The position numbers and the translations under genes were made by a program. Shown one piece after another: positions 1 through 7,755 of a stretch of DNA of 64,000 nucleotides. The stretch lies in contig NZ_CP151726.1 of the NCBI RefSeq assembly GCF_038443385.1, positions 248,001-312,000 of the forward strand, in the 5' to 3' direction. Under the pieces are notes generated by a model, which saw only the letters and a list, made by a program, of their open reading frames with translations, searched no databases and had not been told where the DNA came from. Source of the DNA: Stieleria varia (GTDB taxonomy: Bacteria > Planctomycetota > Planctomycetia > Pirellulales > Pirellulaceae). The number at the start of each line of letters is the position of its first letter. The stretch's first letter is position 1.

Positions 1-1015
1 CGCCCAGGCGATGGTGATCCAAGACCTCGACGATGTCCGCTTCGTCCGCTCCGGCGACCGCCTGCCCAATTTCGTTGTGATCAACGAGTACCAGTTCGCG
101 TTGCGGCGGGTTGACCAAATCGCTCTTGCTCAGCACGCCGATCAGCTCGCCGTCTTCGATGACCGGAAAGACGGCTTGGGAGGAGCGAAAGATCGCCTGC
201 CGTGCTTCGGCGACCGGCATCCTGGCCGGCAACGACATGAAATCCGTCGTCACCACACCGGAAATCAATTGTGCCGCCTTCATCCTCATCGTGGTCGTTG
301 CGGTATCGAACGGACTCATGATCACCGAGATCCCGCGTGCTTGAGCGAGCTGGACCAAGCCACTGGACAACTCGTATCCACCGGTGACGACGAGGGCACG
401 GACGCCGAGTTCCAAGGCGGGCAATTGAATGGTCGGACGATCGCCACTGACGACGACCAATTTGTCGGCCGGGAAGCTCTTGATGTGCTCGGTAAATCCA
501 CCAGCGCTCATCGCACCCACGCTGAGAATCAAATCATCCACGCGCTCGGGTTCGACCGCGTGTTGAAAACTGCCACCGAGCACCGACACGATCTTGTTCA
601 AGTTCGTCGTCACCAATCGGGCTTGTGTGGGATCGACGCCGCTGTGCAGCACGAGTTCCAACAAGTCCAACAGATTGACCAAACCGATGACGCCTCCATC
701 ATCATCCACCACCGGAATACTGCGCAACCCCCGTTCGTCCATTCGACGGTACACGTCAAAGAACACTTCGTCGGACTTGGCCACGGTGACGTCACGCTGA
801 CAAACGTCTTCGATCACCGGACGAACATCCATGATGATCCGCGGAGGCGACACGCCGGCTTTCTGCAACGCGAACTCGGTGCGTTCGTTCGGGGCGCCGC
901 AACATGCAGCGACCGCATCGGGCCGCGTCGTACGTCTCAGAAAATCCGCATAGGCGATCGCGCTGCAAATGGCATCGGTGTCGGGATTGCGGTGGCCAAA
1001 TACCAACAGAGACAT
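1..1015 (-). CDS. ppaC: Manganese-dependent inorganic pyrophosphatase with CBS and DRTGG regulatory domains (3' end outside window)
   Basis: Family II (DHH) pyrophosphatase hydrolysing PPi to phosphate in the cytoplasm. The N-terminus reads MSLLVFGHRNPDTDAICSAI, the usual metal-binding opening GHxNPDxD. A first CBS motif follows (SIPVVDDDGGVIGLVNLLDL), then a DRTGG-type stretch containing VVTGGYE, then a second CBS motif (VFPVIEDGELIGVLSKSD), and the catalytic domain resumes with LVDHNEIGQA and the DHH motif VLDHHRLG. This is the CBS-PPase subclass, in which adenine nucleotides are known to modulate activity. The gene leaves the window at position 1 after about 338 codons, so the C-terminal DHHA2 domain is not seen. 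Its ATG overlaps the TGA of the upstream CoaC-like gene (TGATG), so the two are probably translationally coupled. Confidence 0.93.
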   Translation of the reverse strand, partial: MSLLVFGHRNPDTDAICSAIAYADFLRRTTRPDAVAACCGAPNERTEFALQKAGVSPPRIIMDVRPVIEDVCQRDVTVAKSDEVFFDVYRRMDERGLRSIPVVDDDGGVIGLVNLLDLLELVLHSGVDPTQARLVTTNLNKIVSVLGGSFQHAVEPERVDDLILSVGAMSAGGFTEHIKSFPADKLVVVSGDRPTIQLPALELGVRALVVTGGYELSSGLVQLAQARGISVIMSPFDTATTTMRMKAAQLISGVVTTDFMSLPARMPVAEARQAIFRSSQAVFPVIEDGELIGVLSKSDLVNPPQRELVLVDHNEIGQAVAGADEADIVEVLDHHRLG

Positions 1016-1671
1016 CAGGAGGATCCAGTCAAAGGTGTGTGCCGTGTGCAGTTCGTTTGGAACAGTTTTGTGATTGCGTCAAGGATGGTCTCTGGCTCGC
1101 TCATCCGCCCGGTTCCCAGAACTCGGCAACTGAGCCACCCCGATTCGGGGCCGACGAAATGGCAACCATCTTCCTGCAAGACTTGGACGTTTCGCTGAAC
1201 CGCCGGCTTGTTCCACATCGGATCGCTCATTGCCGGTGCCAATAGAACGGGACAGTTGACTTGCAAGTAGAGCGTACTGATCAAATCATCGGCAATCCCG
1301 CCGGCAAACTTGGCCAACAGATTCGCGGTGGTGGGAGCGACCACCATCAAGTCGAGATCCTTTGCCAATTCGATATGCGGTCCCAGCGGGTACGCGGGAT
1401 CAAAACCGCCCATCGCCACTTGTCGGCCGGACAGGGCAGCGAGCGTCGCCGGCCCCAGGAACTCGGTGGCCGATTTGGTCATCGCGGTGCGGACACGATG
1501 GCCTTGTTGAACCAGCTTGCTGCACAAGGCGGCGGACTTGAACGCCGCAATGCCGCCGCCAACGGCCAGCAGGATGTTTCGCGAGGGATCTGCTTCGCGC
1601 GAGGGGGCGGATTTCGATGGAGCACCGCCGGTTGGCGCATCGGAATCGCCGGCTGGCGGATTGGGTTTCAT
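1015..1671 (-). CDS. coaC: CoaC-like flavoprotein (phosphopantothenoylcysteine decarboxylase domain only)
   Basis: HFCD-family flavoprotein of about 218 residues, predicted to decarboxylate phosphopantothenoylcysteine in coenzyme A synthesis. The FMN-binding start is NILLAVGGGIAAFKSA. The catalytic His is in GPHIELAKD, the APTTANLLAKFAGGIADDL segment replaces the usual PASANT motif, and the active-site-flap Cys is in WLSCRVLGTGRM. The conserved PxMNxxMW motif reads PAMSDPMW, so the catalytic Asn is Ser. There is no CoaB (synthetase) domain, unlike the common CoaBC fusion. I chose ATG 1671 because the upstream extension to 1896 runs into a palindromic repeat. The residues before the flavoprotein domain are Pro/Ser-rich. 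It overlaps the pyrophosphatase start by one base. Confidence 0.82.
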   Translation of the reverse strand: MKPNPPAGDSDAPTGGAPSKSAPSREADPSRNILLAVGGGIAAFKSAALCSKLVQQGHRVRTAMTKSATEFLGPATLAALSGRQVAMGGFDPAYPLGPHIELAKDLDLMVVAPTTANLLAKFAGGIADDLISTLYLQVNCPVLLAPAMSDPMWNKPAVQRNVQVLQEDGCHFVGPESGWLSCRVLGTGRMSEPETILDAITKLFQTNCTRHTPLTGSS

Positions 1672-1766
1672 AACAGTAGTAAATTGGCAGCGGTGGAAAT
1701 GTGTGTCACGCCGAAGCGATTCTACTCGTCCGGCGGCGAGACGACTAGCGAGCGACTTGTGGGGTC

Positions 1767-1899
1767 CTAGTGCATCGTCCAGTCTTAGAACGTGGGTTCG
1801 GTAGATGAACCGTTTTGGCGTTAGCCATGGTTTTCGTGACACAACCGTGGCTAACGCCAAAACGGCTAACCCCAAAATCAAGACTGGACGATGCACTAG
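1767..1899. repeat. 133-bp palindromic repeat
   Basis: Outer 20-bp inverted arms lie at 1767-1786 and 1880-1899. A nearly perfect inner inverted repeat lies at 1810-1832 and 1843-1865, with core GGCGTTAGCC / GGCTAACGCC. The whole would fold into a long cruciform or hairpin. It sits directly upstream of the CoaC-like gene and has no coding potential of its own. Confidence 0.85.
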
Positions 1900-1910
1900 C
1901 CTGGATTATT

Positions 1911-1971
1911 CACAACCCGACGCGTCAGCGAGGGATACTCGGTAAATCCCTCGCTGACGCGTCGGGTTGTG
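1911..1971. repeat. 26-bp perfect inverted repeat, 9-nt loop
   Basis: Arms 1911-1936 and 1946-1971 are perfect reverse complements (core GACGCGTCAGCGAGGG). There is no T-run after either arm, so it is more like a dispersed hairpin repeat than a terminator. Together with the neighbouring repeats it fills most of the 478-bp gap between clpX and the CoaC-like gene. Confidence 0.85.
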
Positions 1972-2024
1972 AAAAACAATCTGCATTTCCCAGCGATGCC
2001 ATCGCTCAATCATCCGCATGAATC

Positions 2025-2042
2025 ATCCGGGCTAGCCCGGAT
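2025..2042. repeat. Palindrome matching the ends of the MITE-like element at 56,361
   Basis: ATCCGGGCTAGCCCGGAT is a perfect 18-bp palindrome centred on CTAG and continues to the right as ATGCAAC. It looks like the right end (ATCCGGG) and left end (CCCGGAT) of the 56,361-56,535 element meeting across one CTAG. Confidence 0.6.
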
Positions 2043-2050
2043 ATGCAACG

Positions 2051-2092
2051 AAAAAACGCCGATGGCTCTCGGGGGCGAGCCATCGGCGTTTT
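2051..2092 (-). terminator. Rho-independent terminator of clpX
   Basis: Stem arms 2055-2068 and 2077-2090 (AACGCCGATGGCTC and its complement) enclose an 8-nt loop. On the minus strand the stem is followed by a run of T (A-run 2051-2056 on the plus strand). It lies 58 bp after the clpX stop codon. Confidence 0.85.
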
Positions 2093-2149
2093 GGGAAGTG
2101 TTGCCGGCGTGGAGCGTCAGCAGAAACTGTCTCTGATTGCGGGTGACAA

Positions 2150-3430
2150 TCAGGCGCTCTTCGTGGTGGGCATCTGGAACAGTTTCTGCTTACCTTGGAC
2201 CACGGTCTCGTCAATGGTGTAAACGCTGCCTTCCTCTTGCTCGGGCAGCTCGTACATGATGTCCAACATCACTTCCTCCAAAATGCCACGCAAACCTCGG
2301 GCACCGACGCCTTTTGCGAGGGCTTTGGCGGCAATTTGGCGTAAAGCCCCTTCGGTGAAGTTCAGCTCACACTTTTCCATTTGGAACAGTGCCTGGTACT
2401 GCTTCGTCAGAGCGTTCTTTGGCTCTTTCAAAACACGTACCAACGAATCTTCATCCAAGGGCTTGAGGTAGCTGACGACCGGCAGTCGACCGACCAACTC
2501 GGGGATCAACCCGAATTGCAGGATGTCTTCGACTTGCACTTCCGTCAGCAGATCAGCGGTTTCCTGTTCGTTCAGCTGACTGGTACCACTGCCAAAGCCG
2601 AGGGTCTTTTGCCCCAAGCGATCGCGAATGATGTCTTCGATGCCGACGAACGTTCCGCCGACGATGAACAGGATGTTGCTGGTATCCATTTGGATATACT
2701 GTTGCTCGGGATGCTTGCGTCCGCCCTGAGGAGGAACGTTGGCAACGGTGCCTTCGAGCATCTTGAGCAAACTCTGCTGCACGCCTTCACCGGAGACGTC
2801 GCGGGTGATCGAAACGTTCCCGCCCGTCTTGCCGATCTTGTCGACTTCGTCGATGTACAAGATCCCACGCTGGGCTGCTTCGACGTCAAAGTCCGCTGCG
2901 TGCAACAGCTTGAGCAACAAGTTCTCCACGTCTTCGCCCACATAACCCGCTTCGGTCAACGTGGTCGCATCGCCGATGGCGAAGGGCACGTCCAACATGC
3001 GAGCCAGAGAGCGAGCCAGCAAAGTCTTTCCGCTGCCGGTGGGTCCGGCCAACAGAATGTTGCTCTTTTCAATCTCGACGTCTGAATCCGAATCCCACTG
3101 ACTGGTCAGTCGCTTGTAGTGGTTGTGAACCGCTACGGCCAAAACACGTTTCGCGGCCGATTGACCGATCACGTACTCGTCGAGATGCTCGACAATTTTT
3201 CGGGGCGACGGAATGTCGCTGAACAAAGACTTGCTCGGGCCACGACGACGCTGCTCCTGGTCCAAGATCGATTGGCACAGCTCGATGCATTCGCCACAGA
3301 TGTAGACATCACCAGGTCCTTCAACCAGGGGGCCGACGTCTCGATAGCTCTTGCGACAAAAAGAACAGAAAGCGTTCTTCTTGGTTGACGAGGTGCTTCG
3401 ACGTGAACTGCTATTTTCCTTCGAGGGCAT
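2150..3430 (-). CDS. clpX: ATP-dependent Clp protease ATP-binding subunit ClpX
   Basis: AAA+ unfoldase that delivers substrates to ClpP; 426 residues, normal for ClpX. From ATG 3430 the N-terminus has a Ser/Lys-rich lead, then the C4 zinc-binding domain (CSFC...CGEC). The AAA+ core has Walker A GPTGSGKT, Walker [11 protein letters not shown], sensor and IGF-loop region (LGFGSG), and the C-terminal small domain ends near KQKLFQMP. A longer reading to 3562 has no family similarity, so ATG 3430 is preferred. clpP is not adjacent in this window. A strong hairpin terminator follows at 2051-2092. Confidence 0.97.
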   Translation of the reverse strand: MPSKENSSSRRSTSSTKKNAFCSFCRKSYRDVGPLVEGPGDVYICGECIELCQSILDQEQRRRGPSKSLFSDIPSPRKIVEHLDEYVIGQSAAKRVLAVAVHNHYKRLTSQWDSDSDVEIEKSNILLAGPTGSGKTLLARSLARMLDVPFAIGDATTLTEAGYVGEDVENLLLKLLHAADFDVEAAQRGILYIDEVDKIGKTGGNVSITRDVSGEGVQQSLLKMLEGTVANVPPQGGRKHPEQQYIQMDTSNILFIVGGTFVGIEDIIRDRLGQKTLGFGSGTSQLNEQETADLLTEVQVEDILQFGLIPELVGRLPVVSYLKPLDEDSLVRVLKEPKNALTKQYQALFQMEKCELNFTEGALRQIAAKALAKGVGARGLRGILEEVMLDIMYELPEQEEGSVYTIDETVVQGKQKLFQMPTTKSA

Positions 3431-3828
3431 ACAACGACTCCTGTATGTGTCCGGCGGTCGCACGATTCCTATTCGGCCCACGCGATGAAGGAGAGGGAAT
3501 GAAAGATTTCCAACTCGATCGTCACGCATCCCAGCCGAAAAAAATCGTCCACCCGCCGTCACGCTTCACACGGTTCGGCCCACAGCTGCAGCAAGTCTCG
3601 GTGATGGGTTGCTGTGAAGACGATGCGTTGTCGACGAGCGACACGGCATCGGCTTCAGAGCGGGAGGTACCACCAAATCGGTCTTCCGTACCGAATGCTT
3701 CAGCCCTGGTAGGGATCAACGGTTTCTATCAAGTTTCCGAAGCCGTAACGCCCTTTGGGAAATTGGGAGGGCTAACTTCGGAAAACGTTTATCGCATCCA
3801 GAATCAATGTCGTCCGACAATGAAAAGA
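3431..3828. other. Intergenic region upstream of clpX, no gene supported
   Basis: About 400 bp presumably holding the clpX promoter. An open frame on the plus strand from ATG 3499 has a good Shine-Dalgarno-like GGAGAGG, but its composition is not protein-like and it runs into the opposing gene at 3829, so I do not call it. Confidence 0.5.
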
Positions 3829-4119
3829 TCATTCAACAGTCGACTCTCCGTGTTTGGGAGGCGAGTCGACGTCCGAGACGCGGTCTCGAACATGATGCTG
3901 GGTTGCTGATTGTATTGTTCGGAATTCTTCTCGCGTGATGTCACCCTGTCGATGCATTTCTTCAAAGTTTGCCAGCATCTCAGAGGGCTCTTCCCGGTCC
4001 TGAGTGGTGTAGTCGCGCAACCTTGCCACGAGAAAAAATCCAGCCGCAGCCACGACGCTAATAACAAGTAATCCAGCCCCTGCCCGCACCATCGGATCGC
4101 TTAGGAAATCTGTTGCCAT
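3829..4119 (-). CDS. Small single-pass membrane protein with SHOCT-like C-terminus
   Basis: About 96 residues from ATG 4119 (MATDFLSDPMVRAGAG). One transmembrane helix (GLLVISVVAAAGFFLVARL) is followed by a cytoplasmic tail whose LANFEEMHRQGDITREEF resembles the SHOCT short C-terminal motif (a helix, then a G-x-I/L-T-x-E-E-F turn). The function of such proteins is unknown; SHOCT tails are thought to support oligomerisation. An in-frame start at 4200 would add 27 residues with no signal-like character. No obvious operon partner. Confidence 0.7.
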   Translation of the reverse strand: MATDFLSDPMVRAGAGLLVISVVAAAGFFLVARLRDYTTQDREEPSEMLANFEEMHRQGDITREEFRTIQSATQHHVRDRVSDVDSPPKHGESTVE

Positions 4120-4315
4120 CACCCTGATGCATCGCCCTGTTGTATGGGCTGCCGGCTCGTGGAATGCTTGCTCGTGTTCGCTCGACTGACTGCACGTCAA
4201 TGATAGGGGTGTCGCACAGAGAGGGTCCAGGATTTAAATCTTGATCTGCATCGTTTTTCGTGTTTCACGCATTTTCACGCTTCTCCGTGTTTCACACAAG
4301 CTCGATTTCAGGACG

Positions 4316-5491
4316 CTATTTCTCGCTCGACGGTTCGCCCCGGCTGACCTCGCGAAAGAAAGCCACGATCAGCTCCGGAGCCCGATCGGGATACTTGTGC
4401 GTTCCGTCATGCCGCCATACATAGAGTGGTGCCGATCGAGTCGACCGGTAGACCTCGGCGACTCCCTGCCAAGGCTGTGACTGCGAATCACAACCGTTGA
4501 TCCGGCCGACTTGTGCAATGGTGAGCTGCTGGACCGCGAACAAAACCAAGGGGTCTTTGCGGCCGGCGATATGGAAAACCGGAATCGGTGGCGGCGTGCC
4601 CTTTCGCAACGCACCACTACCCGCCGCCGACGGCGCGATCGCTCGTAGCTTTTCACCACGAGCCGTCCATAGCAAATAGCTCATCGCCCCGCCGTTGGAA
4701 TGACCCGTCGAGAAAACTTGCTCGGGATCGCCACCGTACTGCTTGATCACCGTCGACAACATGGCGTCAAAAAATGCCAGGTCCCGATCGCCCTGGTCTC
4801 CCTGCGTTTTCTGCCAACCGGCTCGCACACCCTGGGGATCGGTGATCCCCGGCGTGGGCAATCCGTGTGGATAAACCACGATCGCCTCCGGCCAAACCTG
4901 ATGCAGATGAAACGAGCGGGCCGCCTGGGCCATCGAGCCGCCGTGACCATGAAATCCAAACACGATCGGTAAACGCCCGGCACCGCCACCGGTTTTCGCC
5001 CCTGATTCTGCCTGGGCTCCCGGTTGGGCGGATTTCGGCAGAAAGATCAGGGCCTCTCGTTTGACGCCCGCGATGCTCCATTCCCGGTGAATCGCCCCCT
5101 CCGGCACAGGCGTTCCGCTAAGCCCTCCGAGCTTCTCGTTCAAGATCCGCATCTGCTCCGTGCCGAGAATCGACTCCACCTCCTTGCGAAGCTTCTCCAA
5201 AGCGGCTTCCCTGGACGGACCGCCCTGCCGCCCTGGCTGCCGACCGTCACGTGCTGCACGCCCAAACTCCAGCAAAGCCTTGCCGATGTCTCGACGCTGT
5301 GCCGCGTCCAAATCCAGTTCCGCGATCGCGTCGCGAAAGGATTTGCCCCGAGATGGCTGTCCGGCATTAGCATCCTGCTGCCCCAGCGAGAACTCGCAGT
5401 TCCAGCTCGATACAAGCAGCATGATACCCACGAGCAAAAGACGTCCGATGCGAACATAATAAAAACAACGGGGTTCGGTCAGGACTCTCAT
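4316..5491 (-). CDS. Secreted PHB-depolymerase/feruloyl-esterase-like alpha/beta hydrolase
   Basis: A 391-residue protein of the LpqC/esterase PHB depolymerase family. A hydrophobic signal segment near residues 16-30 suggests export. Residues about 50-120 form a charged helical region, and the alpha/beta-hydrolase domain starts near residue 150. Visible motifs are the oxyanion-type HGHGGS, the nucleophile elbow GHSNGG, an acid in GRKDPLV and a His in DGTHKYP. The substrate could be a polyester or an acylated sugar and cannot be told from sequence. The gene stands alone, with a dispersed inverted repeat upstream at 5613-5687. Confidence 0.85.
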   Translation of the reverse strand: MRVLTEPRCFYYVRIGRLLLVGIMLLVSSWNCEFSLGQQDANAGQPSRGKSFRDAIAELDLDAAQRRDIGKALLEFGRAARDGRQPGRQGGPSREAALEKLRKEVESILGTEQMRILNEKLGGLSGTPVPEGAIHREWSIAGVKREALIFLPKSAQPGAQAESGAKTGGGAGRLPIVFGFHGHGGSMAQAARSFHLHQVWPEAIVVYPHGLPTPGITDPQGVRAGWQKTQGDQGDRDLAFFDAMLSTVIKQYGGDPEQVFSTGHSNGGAMSYLLWTARGEKLRAIAPSAAGSGALRKGTPPPIPVFHIAGRKDPLVLFAVQQLTIAQVGRINGCDSQSQPWQGVAEVYRSTRSAPLYVWRHDGTHKYPDRAPELIVAFFREVSRGEPSSEK

Positions 5492-6093
5492 CGGCGACTC
5501 TCCATTGGGCGACTCTCCATTGGGCTTGGGGTGGACTGCTCAAAGTTTGGTGTTGTGTCTTTTTGGGTTTGGGCAAGTCTATGTCCCTACTGCCGGCGCT
5601 GCTGGTGGCCCCAGTGAGCCTCAGGCGCTAGCCGTGGGCCTGAGGCGGATTGTGGTGTCGGCCCACGGCTAGCGCCTGAGGCTCACTTTGATTGCGATCA
5701 TGGGTGGATCAGGGTCAAGTCAAAAATCGGGACAATGTGAAAAGCCCTCCTTTGGTTAAACGTAGCCAGCCAATCGAACGAGACACTTAGCAGCGACGTA
5801 AGAGTCTGGTCAGGCCACAGTCTGGTTTCCATTTCCCCTGCTTCCTGTCAAAGCGTCATTGAGCCCCATTTTGTGGTCTCGATACTCCCCGACAGGGAAG
5901 CCCGCAGTGAAGATTCGTGGAAGCTTGTGTTTTGCGGTTCGCCGCTCCCGGACACGCGTCCTAAAATCAGCAGGGCTACGGAATCCCGCAGCTCACTCGT
6001 TATCCTTTTCAGGCTGTAGACGAATATTCCACTTTCTGGATTCATCCAATCGATTGCCTACAGCTCTCCTGCACCCCCATTCTAGGGAGAAGC
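5492..6093. other. Gene-poor intergenic region
   Basis: About 600 bp. It contains the inverted repeat at 5613-5687 and otherwise no convincing coding sequence. Short open frames at 5848-6045 (minus) and 5859-6137 (plus) look like chance frames. Confidence 0.5.
5613..5687. repeat. 27-bp inverted repeat of the GCTAGCCGTGGGC family
   Basis: Arms 5613-5639 and 5661-5687 are perfect reverse complements with a 21-nt loop; the core is GGCGCTAGCCGTGGGC. The same sequence recurs, as direct copies, at 40715-40784, and in altered form within 40821-40951 and 56279-56587, so this is a dispersed family. Confidence 0.9.
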
Positions 6094-6288
6094 ATGCTCG
6101 TCAAACTATCAACCGAAGAAATCGTTCGCTCGCTTGAGGCTCTCTCGAAAGCATCCGAACCAACTGTCACTCCACCTCGAGACCGCCAAGCGGATTTGAA
6201 CACGTTGGCCCAAGCCATCCGAGCTGACGCCAGTGAAAATACATTGCACTACCTGCTGCGTAGCAACACGTCCCACGACGGCGAGTGA
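6094..6288 (+). CDS. Small hypothetical protein (64 aa)
   Basis: Begins MLVKLSTEEIVRSLEALSKA and ends NTSHDGE. It has an amphipathic, Glu/Ala-rich helical character and no membrane segment. An AGGGAGA ribosome-binding site lies just before the ATG, and a convincing Rho-independent terminator on the same strand lies at 6383-6415; together these are the main reasons to believe in it. I do not recognise the family. The N-terminal part resembles short regulatory helical proteins, but no function can be assigned. Confidence 0.55.
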   Translation: MLVKLSTEEIVRSLEALSKASEPTVTPPRDRQADLNTLAQAIRADASENTLHYLLRSNTSHDGE

Positions 6289-6307
6289 GTTTTTGAACAT
6301 AGGAGCG

Positions 6308-6360
6308 TAGTGGGATTCGCCAGAATTCCTCTCTTGAATCATGTGGGAATTCTGGCGAAT
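6308..6360. repeat. Dispersed repeat GGGATTCGCCAGAATTCC, copy 1, with inverted partner
   Basis: The 22-bp motif at 6308-6329 (TAGTGGG...AATTCC) is followed at 6346-6360 by its inverted partner GGAATTCTGGCGAAT, so this copy is a hairpin. Other copies are at 33344, 42759 and 55180. Confidence 0.85.
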
Positions 6361-6382
6361 ACCATTACGAATAGAACGAAGC

Positions 6383-6415
6383 ACCGCGGTCAGATCTCTC
6401 TGGTCGCGGTTTTTT
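6383..6415 (+). terminator. Rho-independent terminator
   Basis: Arms 6383-6394 (ACCGCGGTCAGA) and 6399-6410 (TCTGGTCGCGGT) pair with two G-U wobbles around a TCTC loop and are followed by a T-run. It would terminate plus-strand transcription coming from the small gene at 6094-6288. Confidence 0.75.
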
Positions 6416-6447
6416 CGTGCGCAATCCAGTCAGTCTAGAAAAGCAAC

Positions 6448-7755
6448 TCAGCCCAATAACGCCTCAATCGGTTTGCCGCCGTCGACGATCGGCACGGGGC
6501 GGTCGCCGTCAAACAAGTTGATGCTCGGATCGATCCCCATCGCGGCCAAGATCGTTGCGAACATATCGGGCACCGACACCGGATCTTGCTCAGCCGACAT
6601 GGCCAACTCGTCGGTCACTCCCCAAGCCCCGCAGTGACTCAGACCGCCACCGGCCAGCACCGCCGAAAAACATTTCGAGTGGTGACCGCGTCCGCCACCG
6701 GAATCAAACTGCGCTGGCCGCCCAAATTCGCTGTTGATGACGATCAACGTCTTGTCCAACAGCCCCACCGATTGCAAGTCCGTCATCATCGCCGTCAGAG
6801 ACTGATCGAGCTCCTCGATCAGCAAGTGCTGGTTGAGCTGACCGTCGTTGTGCGTGTCCCAACCGGTGCCGTTGCGAAAATTCATGTTGTGGCTGACTTC
6901 CACGAAACGCACACCCGATTGAAACAAGCGTCGAGCCAACAAACAGCGTTGTCCAAAACCGTCGCCATACTCATCACGCAACGTCCCCGGTTCATTCTCC
7001 AGCTCAAACGCTTTCATGAAATCCGGTCCGCTCAAACGCAAACTCTCCGAGACGGCTTGATCGTACTGACGATAGACTTCATCGCCACCGAATCGCGTTC
7101 GTCCCGTGTCGCGTACAGCAGCCAACAGTTGCTCTCGCCGACTTTGACGTTGCATGTCGATGCCCGCGGGCCGCGCTAAACCTGCCGGTCCGCTTTCCAC
7201 GTCAGTCAAGTAAACGAATCCTGCCTTCTGACCCAAAAAGCCTGGACCTCGCGTCAGATTCGGGTAACCGATCAGCATGTACGCCGGCACACCCTCGGCG
7301 GCCGCGCCACGTTGATCGGCGACGATGGAGCCCAACGACGGATACTGCACGGTGCCCGATGTCGGACGTCCGGTGTGCATGCGGTTGGTCGCCGCGGCGT
7401 GTTCGTCCACGACGTCGTGACCAACGGTCCTCAACGCAGTGACGTGTTCCATCATCTTGGCGGTTCGGCTCAAGTGCTGACAGACTTGCACACCCGGCAC
7501 GGCCGTGTCGATCGCCGGGTAGTAGCTGCCCGCCTTGCGTGCCTTCGCATCGCCGACCTCCTTTGGATCGAACGTATCGATCTGCGCCATCCCGCCGCCC
7601 AGCCAAATCATGATGCAATGCTCGGCCTGTCCAAGTTTGGCAGGCGTGGATTGTGCTGCATGCTTAGCGTTACTCTCGGCGGCCAGGACGGAACTGGTCG
7701 CCGTCAGGGTCGCCGCGCAAGCCGCAGCGTCTTTCAAAAATCGTCGTCGTTTCAT
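6448..7755 (-). CDS. DUF1501 protein (secreted, sulfatase/alkaline-phosphatase-fold family)
   Basis: 435 residues beginning MKRRRFLKDAAACAATLTAT, an N-terminal export signal with a twin-arginine-like RRRF followed by a hydrophobic Ala/Thr stretch. The body is typical of planctomycete DUF1501: HCIMIWLGGGMAQIDTFDPK, GHDVVDEHAAATNRMHTGR, the SVLAGGG-type segment near the end (FSAVLAGGGLSHCG) and the C-terminal VSVPDMFATILAAMGID. Its start overlaps the stop of the DUF1549/1553 gene by four bases (7752-7755). This two-gene pairing is recurrent in planctomycetes. The biochemical role is not established; complex-polysaccharide use or an envelope function has been suggested. Confidence 0.93.
   Translation of the reverse strand: MKRRRFLKDAAACAATLTATSSVLAAESNAKHAAQSTPAKLGQAEHCIMIWLGGGMAQIDTFDPKEVGDAKARKAGSYYPAIDTAVPGVQVCQHLSRTAKMMEHVTALRTVGHDVVDEHAAATNRMHTGRPTSGTVQYPSLGSIVADQRGAAAEGVPAYMLIGYPNLTRGPGFLGQKAGFVYLTDVESGPAGLARPAGIDMQRQSRREQLLAAVRDTGRTRFGGDEVYRQYDQAVSESLRLSGPDFMKAFELENEPGTLRDEYGDGFGQRCLLARRLFQSGVRFVEVSHNMNFRNGTGWDTHNDGQLNQHLLIEELDQSLTAMMTDLQSVGLLDKTLIVINSEFGRPAQFDSGGGRGHHSKCFSAVLAGGGLSHCGAWGVTDELAMSAEQDPVSVPDMFATILAAMGIDPSINLFDGDRPVPIVDGGKPIEALLG

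Noticed and set aside
11-1198. Long plus-strand open frame (395 codons)
   Set aside because: Shadow of the minus-strand pyrophosphatase, whose translation shows clear DHH, CBS and DRTGG motifs.
3499-3909. Plus-strand frame with a good ribosome-binding site
   Set aside because: Composition is not protein-like, it overlaps the opposing SHOCT-like gene and no family is recognised.
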